DNA of 64,000 nucleotides, taken from contig CAZTAL010000131.1 in the NCBI GenBank assembly GCA_964611525.1, positions 32,941-96,940 on the forward strand. The letters run 5' to 3'. A model generated the notes under the pieces. The model was not told the DNA's origin. It was given only the letters and a program-made list of their open reading frames with translations, and did no database searches. Below are positions 27,319 to 36,043 of this stretch, piece by piece. How positions within the stretch are numbered: position 1 is the stretch's first letter; each line of letters begins with the position of its first letter. The position numbers and the translations under genes are program-made. This DNA comes from JAAYJR01 sp964611525. GTDB taxonomy: Bacteria; Bacteroidota; Bacteroidia; Bacteroidales; Prolixibacteraceae.

Positions 27319-27942
27319 CTATTTCATAAGTTGCAATCCCTCGTTTGCGGATGAATCACCGGGATTATATAATTTCACTTTATTGAAAAGTACTTTTGCC
27401 TGGTTATAATTCCCCATAAAATAAGAAGTCCATGCTAACATTAGTAATCCATCGTAGCCGAAAGGATAGAGCTCAACAACTTTTTTAAAGAGGGGATAGG
27501 CTTTATCATAATCTTTTCTGCCATAATATACTAATCCCAGCCGGTACATAGCAACAGTATTATTTGGATTTACCTCCAAAATTTTGTCATATAATGCAAT
27601 CACGTCATCCCACCGTCCCAAGGCAGCTTTAGGCAGTATCAATCCAAAACGGGCTTCTTCCGAATAGGGCTTTAATTCCTGAGCACGCGAATAAAAAATA
27701 ACAGACTCATCGAACAGGCCGGCATTGTAATGAAGCCAGCCTAACCGTAAATTAATTTCATATGATGACTCATCATATACCTGTTTCAACTCATCCGCTG
27801 AAGCGGAAAAATCGCCATTCTTTTCCAATTCATAGCTACGGGAAAATGCCTGCTCCATGGCTTGCTGATTTTCTTGGGCTTCAGACGTAATAGCTGCTAC
27901 CAGCAAAAATATATAAATCACTTTTGTCCTTAAAAATTCCAT
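27319..27942 (-). CDS. Secreted tetratricopeptide-repeat protein
   Basis: 207 residues with a signal peptide ending near ITSEAQ. About four TPR units follow, with the typical W-LG-Y-A-F-P spacing; NNTVAMYRLGLVYYGRKDYDKAYPLFKKV is one of the clearer ones (seen around residues 120-148). Its start overlaps the end of the barrel gene by 13 bases, and it is the last gene of the six-gene minus-strand cluster. TPR proteins usually scaffold complexes; here it may pair with the TPR part of its neighbour in the periplasm. Confidence 0.8.
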   Translation of the reverse strand: MEFLRTKVIYIFLLVAAITSEAQENQQAMEQAFSRSYELEKNGDFSASADELKQVYDESSYEINLRLGWLHYNAGLFDESVIFYSRAQELKPYSEEARFGLILPKAALGRWDDVIALYDKILEVNPNNTVAMYRLGLVYYGRKDYDKAYPLFKKVVELYPFGYDGLLMLAWTSYFMGNYNQAKVLFNKVKLYNPGDSSANEGLQLMK

Positions 27943-29267
27943 GATATTCCACCAGTTAATGTATGTTTTACATAATTATATTTTTCCCCTCCGATTCGGG
28001 TACCATTATTATAAACGCGGTATGTCTCTGATATATCCTGAACAATATACCTTAAAACAAACTGATATTTTTTACCTTTTGGAAAATAAAAACTCCCTGA
28101 AAATTTATTTTCTGATGTTCCGGGAAAATTAGAAACAACATATCCTGCCGATTCAATAAAATTTTCCATTTCTCCCCTGAGGTAATTCCCGTAAAAATGT
28201 ACAAGCCCCATCTGCACCCCACCTGAGAAACCAAATGCATTGAACCCAAAACTATTTTCTTTGTCACCCTTATAGTAAACCCGGGGCGTTATATAAAAAT
28301 TTACATTCGATAACGGATAAAAAGTTAACCATGCAGATGCCTGAATAAAATTCCCATCATTAATATTAGCAAAATTTAATTCTGCTCCCGGGGAAAAATT
28401 TCCAAAATGCGACCAGAGAGAAGTAGAAAAAATAAAATCTGAATATTTCAGGAGAGAACCGGAAAATAATCTATTCCCATTATTGCCCAGTCTACCCACA
28501 AACAGTTCATAATTTCCCCATATAGCGGAAAGTGACGGTGAAACATAAAGTTTTCTGCCCAATACAAAATGAGGATTCAAAAAGTATTGAAACTGATTTA
28601 TACTTATCAGATATGTTTTCAGTGATCCCCAGTCAATACGTTCCTCTCGCTTAACCCCGATGTAGGTCAGATTATGATTTAAACTGAATCCTGGAGCTAA
28701 CCGGTGTGTGAAATCAAACGATTCAAAATGGTAATTTTTCAGATAAAAGGCTTCTCCATAATATCCCTCTGGTTCTACAACTTCATCATGTGGGGCATTT
28801 ATCAATTCTTCAAAATCAGGATTAAAACAGTATCCGCCTTCTAAGGCCACACTAATTACTTCCCTGTCAGCATACCCTATTTTTTCTTTTACGTGGGGAA
28901 GAAAAATTCCTGCAATTTTAGATGCCTCTGTAGCCCGTCCCCCAAAAACAAGGCTGTAATAAAGATATTCCTGCAACCAATCAAAAGACTTGTCATTTTC
29001 CCAGGCTTTCAGTAACCACTTTGCGGCAGAACGGTATTTTTTCAAATTATAAAATGCAATTCCGGTACGTACCTGCAAATAAAAAAAGTCGATTCCCTGT
29101 TCCCTAGCTCTTTCTGTATAATCAATAAGCTCCTCCCATTTCTTTTGCTGGTAGAGTTCATAAGAGTTAATATCAACCTGAGGATAGGTAAATTTCTGCT
29201 GTTCCTGAGCCCGTGAAACTATTATAAAAATCAATAAAACAAAAATTAATCCAATTCGTTTTGACAT
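27930..29267 (-). CDS. TPR and outer-membrane beta-barrel protein (YaiO-like)
   Basis: 445 residues. A signal peptide (ending near SRAQ) is followed by about 130 residues of TPR-like helices (LQVRTGIAFYNLKKYRSAAKWLLKAWE), then about 280 residues of alternating strands rich in Tyr, Phe and Gly that end in the aromatic terminus SWNF, as in outer-membrane barrels. This layout resembles YaiO-family proteins. It overlaps the urea transporter-peptidase gene by 22 bases and the TPR gene by 13, so it is part of the cluster. The ligand is unknown. Confidence 0.75.
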   Translation of the reverse strand: MSKRIGLIFVLLIFIIVSRAQEQQKFTYPQVDINSYELYQQKKWEELIDYTERAREQGIDFFYLQVRTGIAFYNLKKYRSAAKWLLKAWENDKSFDWLQEYLYYSLVFGGRATEASKIAGIFLPHVKEKIGYADREVISVALEGGYCFNPDFEELINAPHDEVVEPEGYYGEAFYLKNYHFESFDFTHRLAPGFSLNHNLTYIGVKREERIDWGSLKTYLISINQFQYFLNPHFVLGRKLYVSPSLSAIWGNYELFVGRLGNNGNRLFSGSLLKYSDFIFSTSLWSHFGNFSPGAELNFANINDGNFIQASAWLTFYPLSNVNFYITPRVYYKGDKENSFGFNAFGFSGGVQMGLVHFYGNYLRGEMENFIESAGYVVSNFPGTSENKFSGSFYFPKGKKYQFVLRYIVQDISETYRVYNNGTRIGGEKYNYVKHTLTGGISWNF

Positions 29268-31471
29268 AACATTTTTATCTTAGTATCATTAAATACAATA
29301 AAAATTTCGAAATCACCCTGTTCGTTCACTTTTAATTCACCTTTATATATCCTTATTTCCCGTCCTGTAATTTTTTTTGTAATCCAAACATTCATTTTTA
29401 CATCTCCGGATGATAAAATATCTCCGGCATCCTTCATCACCAAAATATAATCTGCCTTAAGGAAAATGAACAGAGGAGCTATAAAATCCTGTAAGTATTT
29501 TATAATTCCCCGGAAAAGAAAGTTAACAGGAATGGCATCAGAAATTTTACCATCTGGCAGAAATCCCGTAGGTACTTTAAAAAGTACTAAAAAAAACCAG
29601 AACAACGGCGAATTCGTTTTTCCCGAAAAATTGGTAAAATAATGCATATCCCCATGATTGTAAAGATAAGCTTTTCCGGCATGTTTTTTACAATTTATAT
29701 ATGTATTATTATAAACATCTGTTTCTACTGTCCAGTTATATTCACCGGCCAATTTTTTCCATTTAGTCCTTTCCGAATCCACCTCCATCGTAACTTTAAT
29801 TCTCTGGCCAGGGATAAAATGAAGTGCTTTCGCAAGTATTTTATTTTTTGAAGGATTAGCAACAATCTGATCCTTACGGGGAAAAGAAAAACTTCTTAAC
29901 AAGTAGCCCTTATCTTCTTTCAGCATATAATTTCCAAAAGGATATTCTGAGGTTGTGGATCCGATATAGGGGTTGGATTGAAACTGAAAATGAAGGTGTG
30001 GATATGGCGACCGCCCCGAGTTTCCACATCTTCCTATTATTTGTCCTCTTTTAACAGAATACCCTGATTTAACTTCCACCGACCGGTATTTCAAATGACT
30101 GAATTTAGAATAAATGTAATCTTCATGCTTTATAACTACCGTATTCCCCCAGTTTTCTTCAGTATTTACATCGCCAATCTTATTATCAGCAACATTATCA
30201 ACTACCTCCGCCACGGTACCTTCAGCCACGGCAAGCACAGCTTTCCCAAAGCAATAATAATCTTCCTGTAAATCACCGGAATTTTTATATTGCCGACCTT
30301 CCCGGTCAGTTATAATAAAATCCCAGGCATGCCGCCAGGCTCCTTTATGGGTATATTCACCGTTATGTCCCTGGCTAACCGTCCATTCCCCGTAAAAAGG
30401 CAATGCTGCTGAAACGGGATAAGCCGTTGGAAAACGTTTCGCATTAGCTGAATATAAATAAAGATTTTTCTCCGGCATGCCAAGCTGAACCGGTGTTTCA
30501 ATTAAATTTACGGACCTTTGTTCCCTAAGTTTCAGAGCATATAAAAACATTAAAACTATCATATTAAAAGGAAGAGAATAAGGAGAAATTTTAAAGGCCA
30601 GAAAAAGCTGCTGGGTAGCAGTGGTGATCAGAACAACAGCAGGGAGAAGCAAAATAATCCAACTAAAACTGATCCTTCCCGGAATAAGGTAATACCCTCC
30701 CAATGCAATAGCTGTCAGGATATAATTAAATCCGATAAAGGTATAGCCCAATGAATTGAACTCGATACCGACTAAATTATAAAACAAATAAGCCACAGAA
30801 TAACCTATAACGGAAAGCATAAAACTTATACGCGAATAGATAAGTAATCCTGCAGCAATAATAATACCGGCCAGCATATGGGTCTGAAAAAATATAGCTC
30901 CAAGGGAATGAAAATAAATCCGCAGAAATGAAGAATATATATTATTTTCGAGAAAGTCATAAAAATCTACAAAAGCCTTTCCCCCGACAGAATAGAGTTC
31001 ATTATACACAAAAATACCTCTTTCGCTAAAATTAAGAGCTGATAAGCTATTTGCTGACAAAGCAACTATCCATATTGCAATTAAAAAAGGCACACTAAGG
31101 TATGGCAATCCATATTTACCAAGTACTCCCTGAAAAACAACTGTTAAAAAAAAGCATGTTACAGCGGAAACTAAAATAAGAACATACAATTCCAGTGAAG
31201 GCTGATAAAACAAACCAACTCCCAGTCCTACCAGCAAAGCATTAAATCCGTATAAACCAGAACGCAACAAAAATCTATTGTATCCTAAGCTCCATGCAAG
31301 TATATTCGCAATTATCACTGATGCAAGTCCTCCGATACCGGCTCCATAATCTAAAAAACTTATTACCACCAAAAACACGGCCAGTATTTTGGAAGTTGAA
31401 AAAAAAACCTGTGAGTAGCTGTTAAGGATTGAAAATAAAATATCTTTCCCGCGCAAAGTTTTTTGCATCAT
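29246..31471 (-). CDS. Urea-transporter-like membrane domain fused to an M23 peptidase domain
   Basis: 741 residues. Residues about 10-312 form ten or so membrane helices with the repeated layout of the urea transporter family (SGLYGFNALLVGLGVG near 71 and the matching GYTFIGFNYILTAIALGG near 242). Residues about 355-505 form a M23/LytM-type metallopeptidase: HAWDF with H381 and D384, SHL near 459, and HLHF with H492 and H494. The first ligand pair has HxxD spacing rather than the usual HxxxD. About 235 further residues, partly hydrophobic near 620-665, follow. If the peptidase is periplasmic it would act on peptidoglycan or a peptide. Overlaps the barrel gene. Confidence 0.82.
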   Translation of the reverse strand: MMQKTLRGKDILFSILNSYSQVFFSTSKILAVFLVVISFLDYGAGIGGLASVIIANILAWSLGYNRFLLRSGLYGFNALLVGLGVGLFYQPSLELYVLILVSAVTCFFLTVVFQGVLGKYGLPYLSVPFLIAIWIVALSANSLSALNFSERGIFVYNELYSVGGKAFVDFYDFLENNIYSSFLRIYFHSLGAIFFQTHMLAGIIIAAGLLIYSRISFMLSVIGYSVAYLFYNLVGIEFNSLGYTFIGFNYILTAIALGGYYLIPGRISFSWIILLLPAVVLITTATQQLFLAFKISPYSLPFNMIVLMFLYALKLREQRSVNLIETPVQLGMPEKNLYLYSANAKRFPTAYPVSAALPFYGEWTVSQGHNGEYTHKGAWRHAWDFIITDREGRQYKNSGDLQEDYYCFGKAVLAVAEGTVAEVVDNVADNKIGDVNTEENWGNTVVIKHEDYIYSKFSHLKYRSVEVKSGYSVKRGQIIGRCGNSGRSPYPHLHFQFQSNPYIGSTTSEYPFGNYMLKEDKGYLLRSFSFPRKDQIVANPSKNKILAKALHFIPGQRIKVTMEVDSERTKWKKLAGEYNWTVETDVYNNTYINCKKHAGKAYLYNHGDMHYFTNFSGKTNSPLFWFFLVLFKVPTGFLPDGKISDAIPVNFLFRGIIKYLQDFIAPLFIFLKADYILVMKDAGDILSSGDVKMNVWITKKITGREIRIYKGELKVNEQGDFEIFIVFNDTKIKMLCQNELD

Positions 31472-31480
31472 TAAAATAAT

Positions 31481-32821
31481 TTATTTCTTAAATCTCACTT
31501 CAGTATTCTTGAATGTTTCCAAATCTTCTTTCTTTTTAATTATTATTGTTTTGCCTTCCCTGTCTATTAGCAATACATTAGGTCGATAAGTAATAAACTG
31601 CATCCATTGTGTTACATTATAAGCTCCTACTCTTTCAATAACCAAATGATCTCCAGCTTTTACATGAGGAAAATTTACAGCATCACGGATTACATCTATA
31701 TTCATACATAAAGGGCCATAAATAGTAGTATCTTCAAGATATTCGGAAGAAGGCTCACTAGGGAAAATTCCCAGGTTATACCAGAAAGAAGTAAAAAGCA
31801 AATTAACTCCAGCATCTATTACCATATTGCGCCGTCCTATAGATGAGCGCTTATTGGCAAGGACAGTTGTAAGCAAATAACCGGCATCATCAATTAATGC
31901 ACGTCCTGTTTCCATGAACAAAGCCGGCAAATTTTCATGAGGTATATCTGAAGAAATAATTGCATTTGTTATGGCTTCCGCATATTCATCAAAAGAGGGA
32001 CATGTTTCAGGTCCGGGCATATAGGCACCTTTTAATGTATTTTTAGATGCAAAGCCGCCTCCTAAATCAATATACTTCAACCAATGGTCAAATTTCCTGT
32101 TAACAGCGACGAAGAGGTTAGCCAGCTTGGTTGCAGCAATAGCATAAGCCGATGGCGCCATTATATATGTCCCTATGTGAGTATGCAACCCGATAAGCTC
32201 TAAATTCTCAGCCAACATGATCCTGTTAATGGCACTCCATGCCTCTCCGTTCTCATAATTAAAACCAAAGCGGTCCCACATTGGATAAATACCCGTATCC
32301 ATATTCACTCTGATGGCAACCCTGGCCTTCTTGCCCATATCACGAGTTATTTTCATAAGTAAATAAAGCTCGTCAAAATGGTCAATATGTATACAGGCAT
32401 TATTATCAATGGCTAATTCTATATCAGCGGCCGATTTCTCCGGTCCGTTAAAAAGTATCTTTGAGCCACTAACTCCCAAAGAAAGAGCCTTTTCAAATTC
32501 AAAACGTGATACAACTTCCGCCCACGCTCCTTCATCATGAAATATTTCACAAATAGCATCTAAATAATTAGTTTTATATGACCATGCAAATTGTACTTTA
32601 GGATAAAGTGTTTCGAACGTGCGTCGTGCCTGGTTATAAGTATCCCTTATGGTCTTTTCAGAAAAAACAAACAGTGGAGAACCATAATCCTCTATTAATT
32701 TAGAAATCTTAATACCATCTATTTCAGAAATAATTTTTTGTCTTGCCGGTAACCCGAACTTATTAGGAACACCTGCACTGATTTTACTGATTATTGGTTT
32801 TTCGTATTTTAATTTTGTCAT
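31481..32821 (-). CDS. PLP-dependent decarboxylase, diaminopimelate/ornithine decarboxylase fold (type III)
   Basis: 446 residues. The PLP lysine is K83 in WSYKTNYL; the phosphate-binding glycines are in DLGGGFAS; METGRALIDDAGYLL is the EPGR-type motif; and GPLCMNID carries the active-site cysteine from the partner subunit of the dimer. The family decarboxylates diaminopimelate, ornithine, arginine or carboxynorspermidine. It is not obviously lysA: no other lysine genes are near, and it lies four bases after an ATP-grasp gene and nine bases before the transporter-peptidase gene, which points to a dedicated pathway. Substrate unknown. Confidence 0.88.
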   Translation of the reverse strand: MTKLKYEKPIISKISAGVPNKFGLPARQKIISEIDGIKISKLIEDYGSPLFVFSEKTIRDTYNQARRTFETLYPKVQFAWSYKTNYLDAICEIFHDEGAWAEVVSRFEFEKALSLGVSGSKILFNGPEKSAADIELAIDNNACIHIDHFDELYLLMKITRDMGKKARVAIRVNMDTGIYPMWDRFGFNYENGEAWSAINRIMLAENLELIGLHTHIGTYIMAPSAYAIAATKLANLFVAVNRKFDHWLKYIDLGGGFASKNTLKGAYMPGPETCPSFDEYAEAITNAIISSDIPHENLPALFMETGRALIDDAGYLLTTVLANKRSSIGRRNMVIDAGVNLLFTSFWYNLGIFPSEPSSEYLEDTTIYGPLCMNIDVIRDAVNFPHVKAGDHLVIERVGAYNVTQWMQFITYRPNVLLIDREGKTIIIKKKEDLETFKNTEVRFKK

Positions 32822-32825
32822 ATCA

Positions 32826-33872
32826 TTAAATTTCTTTGTTCATTGAAATAACTGCAAATTTTTCCAAATCTACTATCATATCATAAGAATAACGCACAAA
32901 CATTTTACCAATCTTATAGGATATCATTGGTTTCACTTCCTGTCCCAATGCCAGTTTCACCAAAGCTTCAGGAATATTTTGCCCGGCACCTACAGCCAGG
33001 TAAACCCATGCAGGAATCCTGGGATTGATCTCCACAAGGTAATATTCCCCTCCTTCTGTTTTTATTAATTCAAGTTCCATTGCTCCCTTCCATTTCGTCC
33101 TACTGATCAGGGAACGAGTCAGGTCCATCATTTTTTCATCAGACAGGGTAATTCCGCCCCATGCCTTTCCTTTGTCAGTAATATACTGCTTTCGCATTGG
33201 CACAGCAGCAACAGTATTACCCTTTCCATCTCCCAGAGCCACTACATTAACTTCTGTCCCGCTTACAAATTCCTGAACAATGACCGGCAAGCCCCATTTA
33301 GAAGATATTTTCATAAATGCCTGTTTAACTTGCTCTTTGTTATAAGCCTGATAGGCATCATAAAACTGTCCCTTAACCATCACCGGGTAATCAAATTTTT
33401 CTTCCATTTCTTTAACTTGTCCCAAGTCCCCTAAATTTATGCTCAAAGGAACTTTTACATCATATTTTTGGCCAAACTCGGGCAACCTGTGCTTTTCCCT
33501 CTCCTGAAATTGCATAAGGGTTGGAAGAAACATATGAATTTCCTGATTTTTGAGACGTTGCTCGTTTTTCATGAATGAAAAAAGCTCAGCATCAAAATTG
33601 GGAACCAAAACGTCAATTTTTTCCTGGTGGTGTATGTGCTCGATGCGTTCAATCAACTCGTCTGAACCCGAAGAAGGATAAGGTATCTGGAAAATACGAT
33701 CACATAATCCATCCATATATATTCCAGGTTCAAGATTTTCATATACTAATCCAATGACCCTAACATCAAAATCATTTGATTCCTTAACACTCCTTATTAC
33801 AGGGACTCCGGGTCCCGGATTATCAGTATTATTTAAACCGGTTACAGCTAATGTAATACTTTTTTTTACCAT
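32826..33872 (-). CDS. ATP-grasp ligase (CarB/PylC-like)
   Basis: 348 residues. Residues 1-110 are a Rossmann-like pre-ATP-grasp region (SITLAVTGLNNTDNPGPGVPVIRS, then IDVLVPNFDAELFSF). The ATP-grasp domain follows, with the lysine of YPVMVKGQFYDAYQAYN, VQEFVSGTEVNVVALGDGKG, and the metal site ELELIKTEGGEYYLVEINPRIPAW. The ExNPR motif is intact. Such enzymes join a carboxylate to an amine via an acyl-phosphate; close patterns occur in CarB domains and PylC, which ligates amino acids. Gene order (RRE-like gene, this gene, decarboxylase) suggests it acts on a peptide or amino acid. Gap of four bases to the decarboxylase. Confidence 0.87.
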   Translation of the reverse strand: MVKKSITLAVTGLNNTDNPGPGVPVIRSVKESNDFDVRVIGLVYENLEPGIYMDGLCDRIFQIPYPSSGSDELIERIEHIHHQEKIDVLVPNFDAELFSFMKNEQRLKNQEIHMFLPTLMQFQEREKHRLPEFGQKYDVKVPLSINLGDLGQVKEMEEKFDYPVMVKGQFYDAYQAYNKEQVKQAFMKISSKWGLPVIVQEFVSGTEVNVVALGDGKGNTVAAVPMRKQYITDKGKAWGGITLSDEKMMDLTRSLISRTKWKGAMELELIKTEGGEYYLVEINPRIPAWVYLAVGAGQNIPEALVKLALGQEVKPMISYKIGKMFVRYSYDMIVDLEKFAVISMNKEI

Positions 33873-33909
33873 ATAATAACAATTATAATCCGCCCGTAAA
33901 ATCCACTGC

Positions 33910-34014
33910 TCATTTTTTAATTATGTAAATATCATTCTGCTGAAATCCTAAGGCACTCTCGTTTATAACTTTACGAATTTTTCCAGCCGAATAATTTTCT
34001 ATGCCACTAATCAA
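33910..34014 (-). CDS. Candidate short peptide between the PqqD-like and ATP-grasp genes
   Basis: A 34-codon frame starting with TTG at 34014, eleven bases after the PqqD-like stop, and ending TGA at 33910. The frame is also open further upstream but has no other start codon. The peptide is polar with aromatic and basic residues (GIENYSAGKIRKVINES, then FQQNDIYIIKK). Position between a recognition-domain gene and a ligase gene is where a modified-peptide precursor would be encoded, but there is no glycine-glycine or other leader cleavage site, and the frame could be chance. Confidence 0.3.
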   Translation of the reverse strand: MISGIENYSAGKIRKVINESALGFQQNDIYIIKK

Positions 34015-34024
34015 TAACCTTTTG

Positions 34025-34288
34025 CTAACTGAATTCCGGCAGACTGCTATGGGTTGTTATTTGATAATACTTTAGCAATGTACAAAATTCATAAAGATCT
34101 TTTTCAAAGGTCAACTCATCTACATCATATTTTTCAGTAAATGCTTTCTTTATTTCTTCCATCTCTTTATTTTCTGAAAACATATTAATAAGTTCTAAAC
34201 CTGTAGGGCTCAAGCTAAATGAGTCACCTGTTTTCGAATTAAAAACAAATCCGTTGTCACTGATCTTTACTTCCGGGGCGATTTTCAT
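34025..34288 (-). CDS. PqqD-like protein (RiPP recognition element fold)
   Basis: 87 residues, the size of stand-alone PqqD proteins. The pattern fits the fold: a beta hairpin region (SDNGFVFNSKTGDSFSLSPTG), then the L-E-L-I-N-M-F helix, EEIKKAFTEKYDVDELTFEKDLYEFCTLL and a final strand. These domains bind the leader of a precursor peptide and present it to the modifying enzyme. It heads the minus-strand cluster with the ATP-grasp, decarboxylase and peptidase genes. No radical SAM enzyme (the usual PqqE-type partner) is present. Fold assignment is by pattern only. Confidence 0.7.
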   Translation of the reverse strand: MKIAPEVKISDNGFVFNSKTGDSFSLSPTGLELINMFSENKEMEEIKKAFTEKYDVDELTFEKDLYEFCTLLKYYQITTHSSLPEFS

Positions 34289-34390
34289 ATGTTAAATATT
34301 TTATAATTATTTGAAATTAAACTAATTTACCAACCTCAATATTTTTTATAACAATAAAAATTCTTAAAAATTTAAGTATAAAAATCTTTT

Positions 34391-34438
34391 AAAATAAAAA
34401 GGAATTGAAATACCAATATAATAATAGTATTTCAATTC
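34391..34438 (-). terminator. Intrinsic terminator, minus strand
   Basis: GAATTGAAATAC (34402-34413) pairs perfectly with GTATTTCAATTC (34427-34438), and on the minus strand the stem is followed by CCTTTTTATTTT. It would end transcription from the broken gene at 34476-34750 before the PqqD-like gene, keeping the cluster's transcription separate. Confidence 0.75.
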
Positions 34439-34475
34439 TGTAACATTATATTAATATATTATAACCTATGGTTAT

Positions 34476-34750
34476 TTATAGCTCTATATTTTCCGTATTG
34501 CCGTTTATGGTAACGGTTGCAACATTATCACATTCCCCGTTCCCGTAATCAATTATCTTAAGACCTTCTCCATCAGTGTCAATTTCAATAATTCCACTAA
34601 CCGGATAAAAACATCCATTTTGATAAATTAAAGGTGAAATTATTGTCATGGTATATTCATTTCCATCAAGGTTCTTTCCTGAACCGGAACCGGTAACCGA
34701 CCAAACATCATCAGCAAAAATAAAACAAATAGTTTTCCTGATTTTTTCAT
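34476..34750 (-). pseudogene. Small secreted-protein gene with a one-base frameshift
   Basis: From ATG 34750 the frame MKKSGKLFVLFLL ends after 34 codons. The +2 frame reads an acidic, ordered sequence (DDVWSVTGSGSGKNLDGNEY, then NGCFYPVSGIIEIDTDGEG and YGNGECDNVATVTINGNT) to a stop at 34476. Adding one A to the A6 run just after the ATG joins the two into a 91-residue protein beginning MKKIRKTICFIFA. The mature part resembles small Bacteroidota lipoprotein-type proteins of unknown function with two conserved cysteines. It may be a real loss, a sequencing error or slippage. Confidence 0.65.
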
Positions 34751-34880
34751 TCTTTAATTGTTTTTAAATTAATACTGCATTTTTGACACAGTAAACATAT
34801 AAAACTTGCATATGATTTATTATTTTAACAAATTTTAAGAATTAACATCAATTTTATTCTTTTGAAAACAAAAAATAGTC

Positions 34881-35021
34881 ATGAAAAATACTACAAAAAT
34901 TTTTTTAAGCCTGTCAATTATAATTTAAACTGCCTGTGAAGAAATTCCATGGCCTCCAGGAGAGTATGAGCAGGAGGGGGAATCATTTAATTGTTCAGTA
35001 TTTCAATATTGTATAGTATAA
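34881..35021 (+). pseudogene. Small lipoprotein gene with an in-frame stop in the signal peptide
   Basis: ATG at 34881 gives MKNTTKIFLSLSIII, then TAA (34926-34928), then in the same frame TACEEIPWPPGEYEQEG and so on to a stop at 35019. If the TAA were TTA, the reading would be IIILTAC, an ideal lipobox. The intact product would be 46 residues, so it may also be truncated at the 3' end. Nothing more can be said about function. Confidence 0.5.
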
Positions 35022-35095
35022 TTGCCGGCTATAAAGAAATCTCTTCGAATATAGGGTACCTGGATAATTAATAATTCCGTAAAAAATTACCTCCG

Positions 35096-35827
35096 CTATT
35101 GCAGTTCTCTTATCCTGACCTCTGTATCTGTTTGATTTTGCATTAATTTCAATAACTGTCCGGTATCTGTATTGCCATAATGATAAGGATATAATATTTT
35201 GGGCTTAAACATTTTTGCTGCATCTGCCGCCATTTCGGGAGTCATTGTGTAAGGCACATTCATCGGCAGAAAAGCAATATCAATATTTTTAAGGTTTGCC
35301 ATTTCGGGAATATTTTCCGTGTCCCCTGCTACATATACCTTTTTATCCCCTAAATGTAAAACATAGCCATTCCCTTCACCCTTAGGATGATAAGGTGTAT
35401 CACCGCTTCGCATATGTTTGATATTATAAGCCGGAACAGCGTCTATTTTGATATCGGCATAAGTGCCGGAATCGCCGTTTTTCATAACTTTCCCTTCACC
35501 ATATTGTTCATAACAAAGTCCGGAAAGAACCAGTTCTGTTGAAGATTTTTTCAGCAAATCGATAGTTTCGGTATCAAAATGATCACCATGGCTATGTGTA
35601 ACCAGTATTAAGTCACCCTTTGGCATTTGGGAATAATCGGCATAGCGCGGAACCGGATCAATATGAATTATTTTACCGCTAAACTCCATCATCAGTGTGC
35701 CATGGCCGATAAAAGTAATTGTCAGTTCGCCTTCCGATGTTTCAAAAACATCTTTTTCAAAATCCCCGGGGAAAAGGATTAAACTAAAAAACAAAACAAA
35801 TATCTCCCCGATGATTAAAAAATTCAT
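35096..35827 (-). CDS. Metallo-beta-lactamase-fold hydrolase (UlaG-like), secreted
   Basis: 243 residues with an N-terminal hydrophobic signal segment (about 4-20). The dinuclear metal motif is HSHGDH (in VTHSHGDHFDTET, about 80-92); further ligands are seen in GHGTLMMEF, AGDTE and LYPYHYGNT. The short, lactonase/UlaG-like version of the fold is present. Substrate unknown. It is alone on the minus strand, between two pseudogenes and the PspC-domain gene. Confidence 0.85.
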   Translation of the reverse strand: MNFLIIGEIFVLFFSLILFPGDFEKDVFETSEGELTITFIGHGTLMMEFSGKIIHIDPVPRYADYSQMPKGDLILVTHSHGDHFDTETIDLLKKSSTELVLSGLCYEQYGEGKVMKNGDSGTYADIKIDAVPAYNIKHMRSGDTPYHPKGEGNGYVLHLGDKKVYVAGDTENIPEMANLKNIDIAFLPMNVPYTMTPEMAADAAKMFKPKILYPYHYGNTDTGQLLKLMQNQTDTEVRIRELQ

Positions 35828-36043
35828 AATGAGTGATTTTAAATTTTAAATAAATTTACTACAATCACTTAATACATGCAAGACAGATTTAAAAGAATTA
35901 AAGGACAATTAGAAAGAATTCATCACAGGTATACATTATTCCCCCTGAAGCAATTTTTTTCAAGCTTGTCATGAAAAAATATAACTTCTTTTATTTCAGT
36001 CGCTAAAAGTAAATGATGAAAATCAGTTGTATTAATCTAATAT

